A stretch of 37,183 nt of DNA from an uncultured bacterium (GCA_903832035.1 CAILAD010000020.1:1-37183), one strand, 5' to 3'; counted from the stretch's first letter, positions 26,316-36,186 are shown. Translations and numbers: made by a program. The notes: generated by a model not told the origin, from the letters alone.

Positions 26316-27967
26316 TTCTTAACTGCTTTCTCGGTCACATAGAAGCCCAGATATCTACCAAACATCAGTCTAGTTTGAGCACTGATTGCCGCAAAGGCAC
26401 CAAAAACTATTGCAGTTATGGGTACCAGTACCCACTGGGCAAGCATAAAGAAAATCTTATACCACTTCTGGTGAGGTGGTCTTTTGGGCATCATTATAAA
26501 ACTAATCCATATTGTTGAAAAAAGGCCGATGGTGGCTAGAGTCAGAATATCTGAAGCCACTATCGGTAGTTGGTGGGCTACAGCATGCTTATTAAATGAC
26601 GAATTTAAGTATAGTGGCGCCCAGGCAGCAAAAGTCAAAATAAGCGGGGCTGTAGCCCAGCTGAGATGGCCTTCAAATAACCTTCCTATCTGCAGCAACT
26701 TATTACTCCAGGGAATATTATTATTTTTAACAGAATTTTTAACCAGATAAGGGAAGTCGCTGGCGCCATAGGCCCATCTCTGGAGCTGTTTGAATTGGGC
26801 TATATAAGTTCTGTGGTATTTACTAGTTAGTACCGCGTCTTGGTAAATCGGAATAAATAGTGGCTCAACCATGTAATCACCATCGAACGCAAAGTAACTC
26901 CTGTAAAACTGATGTCCATCTTCAACTGGACTTGTCAGTGACCAGAAGTCAGTCTCTACTAAAGCATCTAGGGGTTGGGCGTGAGAAGCGAAATTGCGTA
27001 ATCGGTACTGTCGAACACTTTCTACCATTACCCAGAAAGAGTTACCTGTAGCCAGTACTCGCATTGGTGCCGGAACATCCCATAGGTTGTTAAAAAACAG
27101 GGTAAGGGGCTGGAAGGAGCAATGTTTGCGGTTAGGATTGGTACAGTAGGCGTAAGTAAGTCTACTTAGGTACTGCTCGTGGACTCTATTATCGCAGTCC
27201 AGGGTTGTTACCACGACATTACTTTCTTTTATCTTATTTTCTCTAATAAATTCTAGTATTTTTCTACCAGCATACGTAATATTGGGGCCCTTACCTTTAA
27301 TTTCACCAGTAACGCCATCTGGGTGACAATAAGTTTTGTAAAAACCAAACTTATTACCAAATTCTTTTTCTAATGCAGCTGCAGTCTCATGAGCTAACTC
27401 ACCGCCCCGCTCCTCATAAGTTAAAACCATAATAATTTTATTAGTATCAAACTCTGAATCCAGTATTGCCTGGACTGAGGGTCTAACGATATCAATTGAT
27501 TCATTATATACAGGCATAATCATGCAGTGATAAACATCGCTGGTGTTTGTTAAGATGTTACGGTGCTTTGATAAAAGCTCTAATCGCTCTACATTCTTTC
27601 GTAAATTACGGATGTGTTCACCATGGGCACTGCGCTGCTTTGCTGAATTTAGTTGTTTTTCAGCATCCGCTAAAGCTTTTGGTAGGTCATTGATTTCATA
27701 CAGGCGGTCATTCCAGTCAATTCTTTCAGTTTCGCGAGTTTTCTTGTATCCAAGTACTAGCGCAAAGCTAGTCCTAATAGACTTAAGTAACCAATAGATA
27801 TCAAAGGCTATTATAAAATAAGCTACGGCCAGTGGCGCAAATAAGCTAAAAACAACTGGACCTAATATAAATAACCAAGCCGTTAGACCAGGTATTATTT
27901 CAAATATTCTATAAAACAGTCTACTGTCAGCAAACCTTATAGTCTTTTTTGTACTAGTTTGTGCCAT
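26312..27967 (-). CDS. Membrane glycosyltransferase family 2
   Basis: MIMPVYNESIDIVRPSVQAIL, VVTTLDCDNRVHEQYLSRL, QLQRWAYGASDFPYL; flanking TM segments. Confidence 0.85.
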   Translation of the reverse strand: MAQTSTKKTIRFADSRLFYRIFEIIPGLTAWLFILGPVVFSLFAPLAVAYFIIAFDIYWLLKSIRTSFALVLGYKKTRETERIDWNDRLYEINDLPKALADAEKQLNSAKQRSAHGEHIRNLRKNVERLELLSKHRNILTNTSDVYHCMIMPVYNESIDIVRPSVQAILDSEFDTNKIIMVLTYEERGGELAHETAAALEKEFGNKFGFYKTYCHPDGVTGEIKGKGPNITYAGRKILEFIRENKIKESNVVVTTLDCDNRVHEQYLSRLTYAYCTNPNRKHCSFQPLTLFFNNLWDVPAPMRVLATGNSFWVMVESVRQYRLRNFASHAQPLDALVETDFWSLTSPVEDGHQFYRSYFAFDGDYMVEPLFIPIYQDAVLTSKYHRTYIAQFKQLQRWAYGASDFPYLVKNSVKNNNIPWSNKLLQIGRLFEGHLSWATAPLILTFAAWAPLYLNSSFNKHAVAHQLPIVASDILTLATIGLFSTIWISFIMMPKRPPHQKWYKIFFMLAQWVLVPITAIVFGAFAAISAQTRLMFGRYLGFYVTEKAVKK

Positions 27968-28340
27968 ACTTTATCACCGTAAATCCTAATAGTATCGCAA
28001 TTGCTAAAATCACTACCATAATACTTGTTAGCAATAGAAATATACTTAAGATTCTATTTTTTGCATGCAACAAAACAGCAAGTAGTAGGTTTATTAAACT
28101 TACTACAATAGATATTTCAGCAATATCATATAGCCTAAACCATGAGCCTAGTTCATCGAAATTTGAAAGTGAAGTAAATCTCACCGGAAGATCTATAGAA
28201 GCTGCATGAATGTGGGTTAGGGACCAAAAAATAATAAATGCATTACCCACAGCCACGATAAATAATAGTCCCAAAAGCCAGCTGTCTTTAAAAAACTTCT
28301 GCCCTTTTAGCTCTTTATTAATTTTATCGATTACTTCCAT
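27954..28340 (-). CDS. Small multi-TM protein coupled to the GT2 gene
   Basis: 128 aa with about three TM segments; 14-nt overlap with the GT2 gene. Confidence 0.6.
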   Translation of the reverse strand: MEVIDKINKELKGQKFFKDSWLLGLLFIVAVGNAFIIFWSLTHIHAASIDLPVRFTSLSNFDELGSWFRLYDIAEISIVVSLINLLLAVLLHAKNRILSIFLLLTSIMVVILAIAILLGFTVIKYGTN

Positions 28341-28389
28341 AGAATAATTAGTTATATTATACGCTAGTTACATACTTCAAGTACACTTC

Positions 28390-28465
28390 TGGAGCCGATG
28401 AGCGGGATCGAACCGCTGACCTACGCTTTACGAAAGCGCCGCTCTACCAACTGAGCTACATCGGC
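28390..28465 (-). tRNA. tRNA-Thr (CGU), discriminator U, CCA encoded
   Basis: GCCGATG...GCGCT-TTCGTAA-AGCGT...GGTTCGATCCC...CATCGGCTCCA on the minus strand. Confidence 0.95.
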
Positions 28466-28522
28466 AAATAAAAATGAGCCTATTGCAGCTCATATTTTAT
28501 CATATTTATACCTTATAAAGGC

Positions 28523-28768
28523 TTAGACTAAACGTTTCTTTAGTCTTCCAGAAAGCTTCTGCCAGGCCTCATACTCAGTTATCTTTCGCTCGTTTGGGCT
28601 CAAGAAGAAGCTACTTCCAAAACGACCCTTACCCTTTTGGCTAAGTGCACGTATATCAATAACATTTTCGCTACCTAAATAAGGCACCTGATGTTGTGCC
28701 TTGACCACCCTCACTTTAACCTTCCTTGGTCTAGTGACTTGATAATATGTAAGCATAGTTGTTGCCAT
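28523..28768 (-). CDS. Small basic protein, function unknown
   Basis: 81 aa, Lys/Arg-rich; long AT-rich leader with AAGGAAAA before the ATG. Confidence 0.65.
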   Translation of the reverse strand: MATTMLTYYQVTRPRKVKVRVVKAQHQVPYLGSENVIDIRALSQKGKGRFGSSFFLSPNERKITEYEAWQKLSGRLKKRLV

Positions 28769-29044
28769 TGTTTTTTCCTTTTTGTTTATATTTTTTGTTT
28801 TATCTTATTTTTTAAATAAAAAAGTATAAACACCCTCCAAAGCTCTTTAGAATTTGACATAAATGCCAAGTGTTTATATCTTTCTATAAAGGTTACTCCA
28901 CCTTATAAATAAGATAGATATATTCTAGCAAAGAAAGCCCCTAAAGTCAATATTATTCTTGTGCTTTATTGGGTGTGCCAAATAGCTGAGTATTGAAAAT
29001 ATTAGCAAAACTTGGTACTATTGTCTGGTTACAACAAAAACTAT

Positions 29045-29120
29045 GGGCCCGTAGTGAAGTGGTTATCACGCCTCCCTGTCACGGAGGAGATCGCCGGTTC
29101 AAATCCGGTCGGGCCCGCCA
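29045..29120 (+). tRNA. tRNA-Asp (GUC), CCA encoded
   Basis: GGGCCCGTAGTGAAGTGGTTATCACGCCTCCCTGTCACGGAGG...GGTTCAAATCCGGTCGGGCCCGCCA. Confidence 0.96.
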
Positions 29121-29133
29121 GGAATAATATTTA

Positions 29134-29168
29134 TTAAAAAAGACCTCCTATAAGGAGGCCTTTTTTAA
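29134..29168. terminator. Bidirectional terminator between tRNA-Asp and the parvulin gene
   Basis: TTAAAAAAGACCTCCTATAAGGAGGCCTTTTTTAA. Confidence 0.85.
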
Positions 29169-29185
29169 TATTAATATACTGTGAG

Positions 29186-30247
29186 CTAAGGTCTGAAGTA
29201 CTGAACAATTTTAGCTGAATTTCTTTGATCTCTTAACCAGCTGTCAAAATCAGGTCCCTTTATAAGGATGTGTGAGGCTCTTACTTGGTCACCATTCTTG
29301 TCTGTAACCTTAATTATGTGGTATCCATACTGAGTCTTAACAACTCCACTGACTTGACCAACCTGGAGGGCGTAGGCAGCATTTTCAAATTCCGGAACTA
29401 GTTGGCCCTTACCGAAGAAGCCTAGGTCGCCTCCATTTGCCGCACTACCATCCGCACTGTACTGCTTAGCTAGGGTTGCAAAATCTGCACCTGCATTAAT
29501 TTGAGCTAATATATCTTGGGCTTGCTTGAGGGCTGGAGCATTTAGAGCGGGGTCGGCTAGCACCTTATCACTAAGTTTTTGTTGTACTAGCTGTTGCTTA
29601 ATTTTTGACTTAAAGTCTCCTGTTGACCAGCCATACAGTTTATCTAGGGTACGTTTTACCTGGTCTAGACCACCAGCGTCTTTTACTAGCTGATTAAATT
29701 TATCGTCAACTTCTTTTCCAGATACTTTTACTCCATACTTATTAGCTTGCTGGGCAATGATCTCGTTGTTTTCAAGTTGAACTACTAGGTCTTGTTTGAA
29801 TTGCTGAAACTGCTTTTTACCGTCAGCTGAAGTCGTATCTTGGCTCTGACTCTGGAAATACTTCTGAGCCGATGTAAGTTCGAATAAGTAATCATTGTAG
29901 CTAACTGTATTCCAAACAATATTACCGTTAACACTAGCTACTGGGTATGGAATTACCTTGCTGGCTATCTTGGCGGCCCTATTTGAGGCTTTGTACTTAT
30001 ATATAGCCACTCCAAAGACCGATACAGTTATTAAAAGTGCTACTAAAGCACCGATTCCAACATTACGGATAGTTTTTTTATTCTTATTGGGATCTACTCC
30101 AAGTTTTTGCAACTTATCCCTAAAAGAGGCTGTCTTCTTACTGAATGCAGCTTTAGTGCCTAGCTTCTTGGTCTTAGTGGTTTTTGTGGTCTTGCTGTCT
30201 ACTACTTTTGTCTTCTTTGTTGATTTAATATCCGGGTCTTTTGGCAT
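29186..30247 (-). CDS. Membrane-anchored parvulin-type peptidyl-prolyl isomerase (PrsA/SurA-like)
   Basis: N-terminal [66 protein letters not shown]. Confidence 0.93.
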   Translation of the reverse strand: MPKDPDIKSTKKTKVVDSKTTKTTKTKKLGTKAAFSKKTASFRDKLQKLGVDPNKNKKTIRNVGIGALVALLITVSVFGVAIYKYKASNRAAKIASKVIPYPVASVNGNIVWNTVSYNDYLFELTSAQKYFQSQSQDTTSADGKKQFQQFKQDLVVQLENNEIIAQQANKYGVKVSGKEVDDKFNQLVKDAGGLDQVKRTLDKLYGWSTGDFKSKIKQQLVQQKLSDKVLADPALNAPALKQAQDILAQINAGADFATLAKQYSADGSAANGGDLGFFGKGQLVPEFENAAYALQVGQVSGVVKTQYGYHIIKVTDKNGDQVRASHILIKGPDFDSWLRDQRNSAKIVQYFRP

Positions 30248-30303
30248 TGGTATGAAACTCCATTAATCTTAAATATTATAATACAACACTAGCGGTGTCA
30301 TTT

Positions 30304-30834
30304 CTAGCTCGTTCGGTGAACAACCTCAATAATAGCTTGCTGAAGCTTGGCTGGTTTGCGAGCTTTTTTTAGCCGGATTGGCTTTCCGCCAGATAGGGTT
30401 TCTACAATTACATCACCATATCCGAGTATCGAGGCTTGGGCTCCTTTTATTTTATAATTAACACTTTGGATATTATCTAGGGATATTTCATTAACTTCGC
30501 GACCAAAGAATCCCTCCTGATTAACGACCATTACTCTTGTAGATGAAATAACGTAAACACTATAATACCACCCCACCCAAGTACGAAACCAATAAAAAGT
30601 CAGGATCAAAATGCCGCCAAGTAAAAACCAGTTAGCGTAATTAATCCAGCTATAACTATTGGCCGTGGCAAACGCCCAGGGTAAAAGTGCGACTAGGATT
30701 ATAAGCATTCCGTACACTAGCTGCTTTCTCATAACTACGGGGTGTTTATGCTCGACAAGTATTATTACTTCTCCCTCTTTCTGGTCTTTCAGGGGTCTTT
30801 CTCGCGATTTTTTTTGTTTGGTTAGCTTAGACAT
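30304..30834 (-). CDS. Bacterial PH-domain membrane protein (YdbS-like)
   Basis: Two TM segments, then YYSVYVISSTRVMVVNQEGFFGREVNEISLDNIQSVNYKIKGAQASILGYGDVIVET. Confidence 0.82.
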   Translation of the reverse strand: MSKLTKQKKSRERPLKDQKEGEVIILVEHKHPVVMRKQLVYGMLIILVALLPWAFATANSYSWINYANWFLLGGILILTFYWFRTWVGWYYSVYVISSTRVMVVNQEGFFGREVNEISLDNIQSVNYKIKGAQASILGYGDVIVETLSGGKPIRLKKARKPAKLQQAIIEVVHRTS

Positions 30835-30879
30835 AACTATATTCTACACTTTTAATAACACCTTTTCTACAAATAAAAA

Positions 30880-30912
30880 AATCGTCATTACTTTAAAAAA
30901 ATAATGACGATA
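30880..30912 (-). terminator. Terminator of the 30921-31334 gene
   Basis: ATCGTCATTA...TAATGACGAT followed on the minus strand by TTTTTTT. Confidence 0.85.
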
Positions 30913-30920
30913 GTGTGATT

Positions 30921-31334
30921 TCAAGAAATCACTTTGATTACTTTCCGGCTCGATCCAGAACCCTGCCACTTGTGATAATCCTTGGTGGAATCATAGTTAA
31001 CAATCTGGGCAGAGATAAGATCGGCATTGTAGTGCCAGCCCTGCTGCACGTAGAGTCGCTTGGTCAAACCTTTAGCGTCTTTTTCGGATGCTGCCTTGCA
31101 AATGAACCTATACACTCTTACGGTTGAGCTGTCGCTGACTTCATAAAAGTTCATCTCGCGGGAAGCCTTCTTTTTGACTGCGCTTTTAGCGGGGATAGAA
31201 CTAGTAGGGTGTCGGCTTTGCGACCCCAATATTTCATCACAGTTCGGACAAGGTATGTCAGATACTCCAGACAACTCGAAATACTCGCAATTTCCACAGA
31301 GCATTTTTCTCCTAAGGTTCGAGTCTGCATCCAT
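30921..31334 (-). CDS. Zinc-ribbon protein with uncharacterised C-terminal domain
   Basis: MLCGNCEYFELSGVSDIPCPNCDEIL, then an unrecognised 80-aa domain. Confidence 0.65.
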   Translation of the reverse strand: MDADSNLRRKMLCGNCEYFELSGVSDIPCPNCDEILGSQSRHPTSSIPAKSAVKKKASREMNFYEVSDSSTVRVYRFICKAASEKDAKGLTKRLYVQQGWHYNADLISAQIVNYDSTKDYHKWQGSGSSRKVIKVIS

Positions 31335-31351
31335 TACAGACTATCTAAGAT

Positions 31352-31380
31352 AGTATACAATTTTATAACACTGTTGTCAA
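31352..31380 (-). promoter_or_regulatory. Promoter of the 30921-31334 gene
   Basis: TTGACA (31380-31375), 17 bp, TATACT (31357-31352). Confidence 0.75.
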
Positions 31381-31401
31381 TTATATACAACCGTGTATAA
31401 T
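31374..31401 (+). promoter_or_regulatory. Promoter of tRNA-Arg
   Basis: TTGTCA (31374-31379), 16 bp, TATAAT (31396-31401). Confidence 0.75.
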
Positions 31402-31410
31402 ATAGTGATT

Positions 31411-31486
31411 GCCCTGGTAGCTCAGTGGATAGAGCGTCTCCGTCCTAAGGAGAGCGTCGGGGGTTCGATTCCCTCCCAGGGTACCA
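31411..31486 (+). tRNA. tRNA-Arg (CCU), CCA encoded
   Basis: GCCCTGGTAGCTCAGTGGATAGAGCGTCTCC-GTCCTAA-GGAGA...GGTTCGATTCCCTCCCAGGGTACCA. Confidence 0.95.
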
Positions 31487-31495
31487 GTAATAATA

Positions 31496-31532
31496 AAAAA
31501 TCCTCAAGACCCTCTAGAGGATTTTTTTTATA
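31496..31532 (+). terminator. Terminator after tRNA-Arg
   Basis: AAAAAATCCTCaagaccctctaGAGGATTTTTTTT. Confidence 0.85.
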
Positions 31533-31593
31533 ACCATTCTTCTAATTCAGATCTCTGGGTATAGAATCTAGTTGGGCCAGAGTATTCAATGAT

Positions 31594-31928
31594 TTGCAAT
31601 GTAAATAAGTTTTATGTATATTAGTTTCACTGAAGTAGAGTTCCTACCAGACCACAGGGGGTCAATGGAAATTGTCAGTCGTACATAGTCCACAAAAAGT
31701 TCATTACTCACGAAAAATTAAGTCGAGGCGCAAGCATCGAGAGCATATCGCTAGAAGCAGGTGGAGCAACAGTACCTTTCGGCGAATCGTTTGCTACCGG
31801 GAACCGGACTTTGAGATCCTTCCGTCTGGGGATGTAATAAATTACTCGATTATCTTCTGAGAACTTTTTTAGGACGAAAGACAAATCTAAATCAATTTAC
31901 GCCGCTAAATAATTAGCGGCCTTTTTTT
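31594..31928 (+). other. Orphan transcription unit (promoter to terminator) with no convincing intact CDS; ncRNA or decayed gene
   Basis: TTGCAA (31594), 17 bp, TATATT (31617-31622). CCGCTAAataaTTAGCGG followed by CTTTTTTT at about 31903-31928. Confidence 0.55.
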
Positions 31929-31931
31929 ACA

Positions 31932-32387
31932 CTAGTTTCCGTAAATATGCTTACTATCTGTCTTTTCATACTCGAAAAGCTCATCAGAATTGAAAAATCT
32001 AGCTATTTCAGATGCACCGTTCTCTACACTATCTGAAGCATGGACAATATTGTTTGCACCAGACAAGCCAAAGTCACCGCGGATAGTACCAGCTGGAGCC
32101 TCCTGACCTTTCGTGGGGCCTACAAGAGTTCTGATCGCCAACACACTACCCTGACCTCCAACTAAAGCTAACACCACGACAGGGGAGCTCTTCATAAAGT
32201 CTTTTATCTCACCAAAAAAGGGCTTATCGGCTAAGTGGTAATAATGCTCTTCGAGTACGGCATCATCCAGACTTACCATCTTCACACCGATTAATTTAAG
32301 GCCTTTTTTTTCAAACCTAGATATTATTTCTCCAACTAGACCCCTTTGCAAGCTATCTGGCTTAATTAGTATAAGTGACTTCTCCAT
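31932..32387 (-). CDS. ndk: Nucleoside diphosphate kinase
   Basis: EKSLILIKPDSLQRGLVGEIISRFEKKGLKL; RGDFGLSGANNIVHASDS. Confidence 0.97.
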   Translation of the reverse strand: MEKSLILIKPDSLQRGLVGEIISRFEKKGLKLIGVKMVSLDDAVLEEHYYHLADKPFFGEIKDFMKSSPVVVLALVGGQGSVLAIRTLVGPTKGQEAPAGTIRGDFGLSGANNIVHASDSVENGASEIARFFNSDELFEYEKTDSKHIYGN

Positions 32388-33664
32388 TATTTTTCCTCCA
32401 TTATTTTTTCAAATTGATGTATTCGATCTTCGCCGTAAGGGCCAATCATAGCTAGCCGTACTAAATCTTTATTCAAGTACTTCTTAGCACAAGCCAGAAT
32501 ATCATCAGAATTAACTTTATCAACTTTGGCCAAAATTTCTTGGAGAGTCCAGGCTCGGCCGGAGAGAATCATTTCCGTACCTTGCATATCCGCCACTGAC
32601 GCATTACCTTCTAGCCCCATAATGTAGCGGCCCCTGACCTGCTCTTTGGCCTTATTCAATTCTTTGTCAGACACAGGGAGTTGTTGTATTTTAAGCAACT
32701 CATCGTGAATGGCGCGGATCGCATCATAGACTTTATCATTATTTACTCCAGCGTAAATCTCATATTTACCGCTATCTACAAAGCTAGTAAAACTCATATA
32801 CACAGTATAGGCTAGGCCTTTATTTTCTCGAACATTTAAGAAGAGTCTAGAGCTCATACCGGAACCTAATATAGTAGATAGGACTTTCATGGCAGCTTCG
32901 TCACTCGCATCAATTTGTGGTGCTCTACCAACCATTAGCATATGTGTTTGGTTGGTATCGCTGTTTAAGACACTAACTCTACTAGGGGATATGTCGCCCT
33001 GTACTGGATGCCATATACGTTGAACTTTAGATTGTACATTCGACAACAGTTCAGTAGCCATATCTACTACTTTTTTGTGACTAACATTACCCGCTACTGA
33101 CAAAACCATATTGTCCATGGTGTATAACTGGTTAAAGTAGTTAACAATAGTCTCTCTACTCATTGTACTAATAATGTGCTCGTTACCAATTACGTTTGTG
33201 CGCAATGTATCATTTGGCCAAAGTAGGTCTCCGACTAAATCGTAGACGTAGCGGGCTGGGTCATCTTTATAAACTTTCATTTCTTCTAGTATCACATTCC
33301 GCTCTCTGTCTATCTCTTTTTGCTCAAATAGTGGATCGGTCACAATATCGGCTAGTATGTTTAAGGCTAGCCCGAAATAGTTCTTGGGTAGTTTAATGTG
33401 GTAGCTAGTGTGGTCTTCGGCTGTATAGGCGTTCATATACCCACCCACAGAGTCTATTTCTTCAGATATGATCTTGGCTGAAGGTCTCTTATGGGTTCCT
33501 TTAAACAGCAGGTGTTCAAGAAAATGAGCTGCACCGTACTCAGTATTCATATCTTCATACCTACCACCGGCACCGACAAATATATTAACAGTAACGCTCT
33601 CAGTTTCGGCCATATGTCTAGTAATAATCTTTAAGCCATTGGGTAATTGGGTTATTTCGTGCAT
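32387..33664 (-). CDS. M16 family zinc peptidase
   Basis: GAAHFLEHLLFKGTHKRPS (HxxEH), ENKGLAYTVYMSFTSFVDSG. Confidence 0.95.
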   Translation of the reverse strand: MHEITQLPNGLKIITRHMAETESVTVNIFVGAGGRYEDMNTEYGAAHFLEHLLFKGTHKRPSAKIISEEIDSVGGYMNAYTAEDHTSYHIKLPKNYFGLALNILADIVTDPLFEQKEIDRERNVILEEMKVYKDDPARYVYDLVGDLLWPNDTLRTNVIGNEHIISTMSRETIVNYFNQLYTMDNMVLSVAGNVSHKKVVDMATELLSNVQSKVQRIWHPVQGDISPSRVSVLNSDTNQTHMLMVGRAPQIDASDEAAMKVLSTILGSGMSSRLFLNVRENKGLAYTVYMSFTSFVDSGKYEIYAGVNNDKVYDAIRAIHDELLKIQQLPVSDKELNKAKEQVRGRYIMGLEGNASVADMQGTEMILSGRAWTLQEILAKVDKVNSDDILACAKKYLNKDLVRLAMIGPYGEDRIHQFEKIMEEK

Positions 33665-33668
33665 ATTT

Positions 33669-34277
33669 TTAGGTAATTTTCCTTTTCTTTTTTAGTATGT
33701 AGCGCATAACTAGGACTATAACTAGAGCTATGACTAGGTAGTCTACATAATGTAGGTAACTATAGAACTTTTTCCAGCTATCTCCAAGTACATAACCAAT
33801 ATAGGTAAATAACACCGTCCATATTAGTGACCCTATAAAGCTATCTCGGACAAACAACCAGCGGTTCATTTTAAATGTTCCTGCAACAAACCCGGCGAAA
33901 GTCCTTACAACTGGAGTGAACCTGGAAAGTAGTATCGCCCCCTCGCCTCTTTTAGCAAACCAAGCTTCAGCTTTATCGTAATCATGGGAGCTAATAAGCA
34001 GGTACTTTCCATATTTTTTTACGAGTGGCGTGCCGCCATACTCACCTATGAGATAAGCTAGGTAGGTACCAACAGTCTGAGCTAATGTCCCGATTATAAT
34101 CACAATAAAAATATTGAACTCGCCTGAACGGGAAAGATTACCAGCCAGGGCTAATGTGGCCTCAGATGGTATTGGTATTCCGGCATTGTCTACAATCAGA
34201 ATTAAGATTAACCCCAAGTAGCCAATTTTATCTATTAAGTTTAGGGCGTATTCGAGTAATGCTGCGGTAATTCCCAA
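33669..34277 (-). CDS. DedA family membrane protein
   Basis: DNAGIPIPSEATLALAG, LLSRFTPVVRTFAGFVAGTFKMNRWLFVRDSFIGSLIW. Confidence 0.94.
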   Translation of the reverse strand: MGITAALLEYALNLIDKIGYLGLILILIVDNAGIPIPSEATLALAGNLSRSGEFNIFIVIIIGTLAQTVGTYLAYLIGEYGGTPLVKKYGKYLLISSHDYDKAEAWFAKRGEGAILLSRFTPVVRTFAGFVAGTFKMNRWLFVRDSFIGSLIWTVLFTYIGYVLGDSWKKFYSYLHYVDYLVIALVIVLVMRYILKKKRKIT

Positions 34278-34322
34278 GTTTATTCCTTATAAATTAATAA
34301 ATATTATATATATTGTACTGGT

Positions 34323-36176
34323 TTAGCGACCACTTCGCAAAGCCTGGGCATGAATAAGAATTAGGCTTAAGTCAGCTGGGGTAATGCCTTGCACCAGAGA
34401 AGCCTGAGCCAGTGACTGAGGTTTTATTTCGGCAAGTCTCATCTTAGCCTCGTTGCGTAACCCGGTTATATTTTGGTAATCTATCTGATCTGGCAATTTA
34501 TGATGTTGTTTATCTTTAAGCTTTCTGGCATCCCTAGCCTGACGCTCAAAATAGCCTGAATACTTAGCTAGTATCTCGACATTATATTCGACTTCTTTAT
34601 TTAAAGACACGCCAAAGACTTCATTAAGACCTTGGGAATTATTATCTGGGCGCTTAATCCAGTCTGAGGCGGCAATCGTATCTTCACCCACTCTGGCTTT
34701 GGTGCTGCTTAGTAGCTTAAGCTGAGAATCAATAAGGGCTATTTTACGATTCACTCTATCTAGCGCCTCTTTACTCTGTAATCCAATATCATAACCGCGC
34801 TTGGTCAGACGAGTGTCAGCATTATCATTTCTAAGTAGCAGTCGGTACTCGGCTCGGCTAGTAAACATTCGGTAGGGTTCAACATGTGTCTTAGTTACTA
34901 AGTCCTCAATTAACACACCGATATAGGCTTCGGTGCGATCTACTATAAAAGGCTGGCTGCCTTTAGAGTTTAAAGCAGCATTAATACCCGAAATCAGGCC
35001 TTGAGCAGCGGCTTCTTCATAGCCAGTCGTGCCATTCATCTGACCGGCCATATATAGACCCTTTACTAGTTTAGTTTCGAGGGTAGTCTTGAGTTGGTGC
35101 GGCAAAAAGTAATCATAACGAACCGCATAGCCATACTCCATAAACTCAACATTCTCCAAACCAGGTATGGTTTTGAATATTTTTTCTTGAAGTTCAGGAG
35201 AGAAGGCCGTGCTACAGCCCTGTAAGTACATTCTTTCTCCGTCCAGGCCGTCGACCCTACCAACTGGTTCAATAAATATTGGGTGACGGTTTTTTTCAGG
35301 AAAGTTTTTTACTTTCAAGTCTAGACTGGGGCAGCTTCTGGGACCAGTTTCTGTTATTAGACCAGATATATTACCAGATTCATTATAGTTTTCTAGAATT
35401 AATTTATGAGTTTCTTCAGTAGTATAAGTTAGCCAACAGAGCTCTTGGTCTTGGATTGGAATAAGTTCTCTATCCGGATGCGAAAAGCTTATCTTGCCGG
35501 CCGTACCTGGTGCCACTTCAAGCTTATCGTAGTTGATACTACTCCTTCTTACTCTTGGCGGAGTTCCAGTCTTGAGCCGACCCCTTTTTAAGCCCAATTT
35601 TGTTAGTGACTCAGACAAACCATGACTAGCTTTTTCATCAATTCTACCGCCCTTTTTTACAACCTCTGATCCAATTACTATTTCTCCATTTAGAAATGTT
35701 CCGGAACAAACAATTGCTGATTTGGTATTAATTAAGCCATGCTGTTTAGTTTCAACTGCAGTAATACTATCTTCTCGAGACTGCACGCCAATAGCTTCGT
35801 CTTCTAGAAAATCTAAATTAAGGGTATTTTTTAACTCAGCGATCATAGCCTTGTTGTATAAGTCTCTATCGAGCTGAGCCCGGTAAGTCCGTACAGCAGG
35901 GCCCTTACTGGTATTTAATAGCTTCATCTGGATAGCTGAGGCGTCAGCAACTCTAGCCATAGTACCACCAAGTGCATCGATTTCACGCACCAAGTGGCCC
36001 TTTCCAGGACCACCCACTGATGGGTTACATGGTAAAGCCGCTACCTTTTCAAGATTAGCCGTAATAAGTAGTGTTTTGGCGCCAATTTTTGCGCTCGCAA
36101 TCGCTGCTTCGCAACCGGCATGACCTGCCCCAATAACTACAACATCATATTTATTTAGTAATTTTTTTGTCTGCAT
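34323..36176 (-). CDS. mnmG: tRNA uridine-5-carboxymethylaminomethyl modification enzyme MnmG
   Basis: [70 protein letters not shown]. Confidence 0.97.
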   Translation of the reverse strand: MQTKKLLNKYDVVVIGAGHAGCEAAIASAKIGAKTLLITANLEKVAALPCNPSVGGPGKGHLVREIDALGGTMARVADASAIQMKLLNTSKGPAVRTYRAQLDRDLYNKAMIAELKNTLNLDFLEDEAIGVQSREDSITAVETKQHGLINTKSAIVCSGTFLNGEIVIGSEVVKKGGRIDEKASHGLSESLTKLGLKRGRLKTGTPPRVRRSSINYDKLEVAPGTAGKISFSHPDRELIPIQDQELCWLTYTTEETHKLILENYNESGNISGLITETGPRSCPSLDLKVKNFPEKNRHPIFIEPVGRVDGLDGERMYLQGCSTAFSPELQEKIFKTIPGLENVEFMEYGYAVRYDYFLPHQLKTTLETKLVKGLYMAGQMNGTTGYEEAAAQGLISGINAALNSKGSQPFIVDRTEAYIGVLIEDLVTKTHVEPYRMFTSRAEYRLLLRNDNADTRLTKRGYDIGLQSKEALDRVNRKIALIDSQLKLLSSTKARVGEDTIAASDWIKRPDNNSQGLNEVFGVSLNKEVEYNVEILAKYSGYFERQARDARKLKDKQHHKLPDQIDYQNITGLRNEAKMRLAEIKPQSLAQASLVQGITPADLSLILIHAQALRSGR

Positions 36177-36186
36177 TTCTCGGGTA

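Noticed and set aside
25939-26518. Plus-strand ORFs 25939-26310 and 26180-26518
   Set aside because: Antisense to the MraY/WecA-like gene and the GT2 gene.
28825-28878. Transposon terminal repeats
   Set aside because: The inverted repeat spans only about 54 bp with no coding content; more likely an operator or leader structure.
31629-31928. tmRNA at the orphan transcription unit
   Set aside because: No tRNA-like 3' domain with TTCGAxxCC and CCA end, and no matching 5' GGGG acceptor strand.
35066-35272. Minus-strand 68-aa ORF within mnmG
   Set aside because: Alternative frame of a strongly supported gene.
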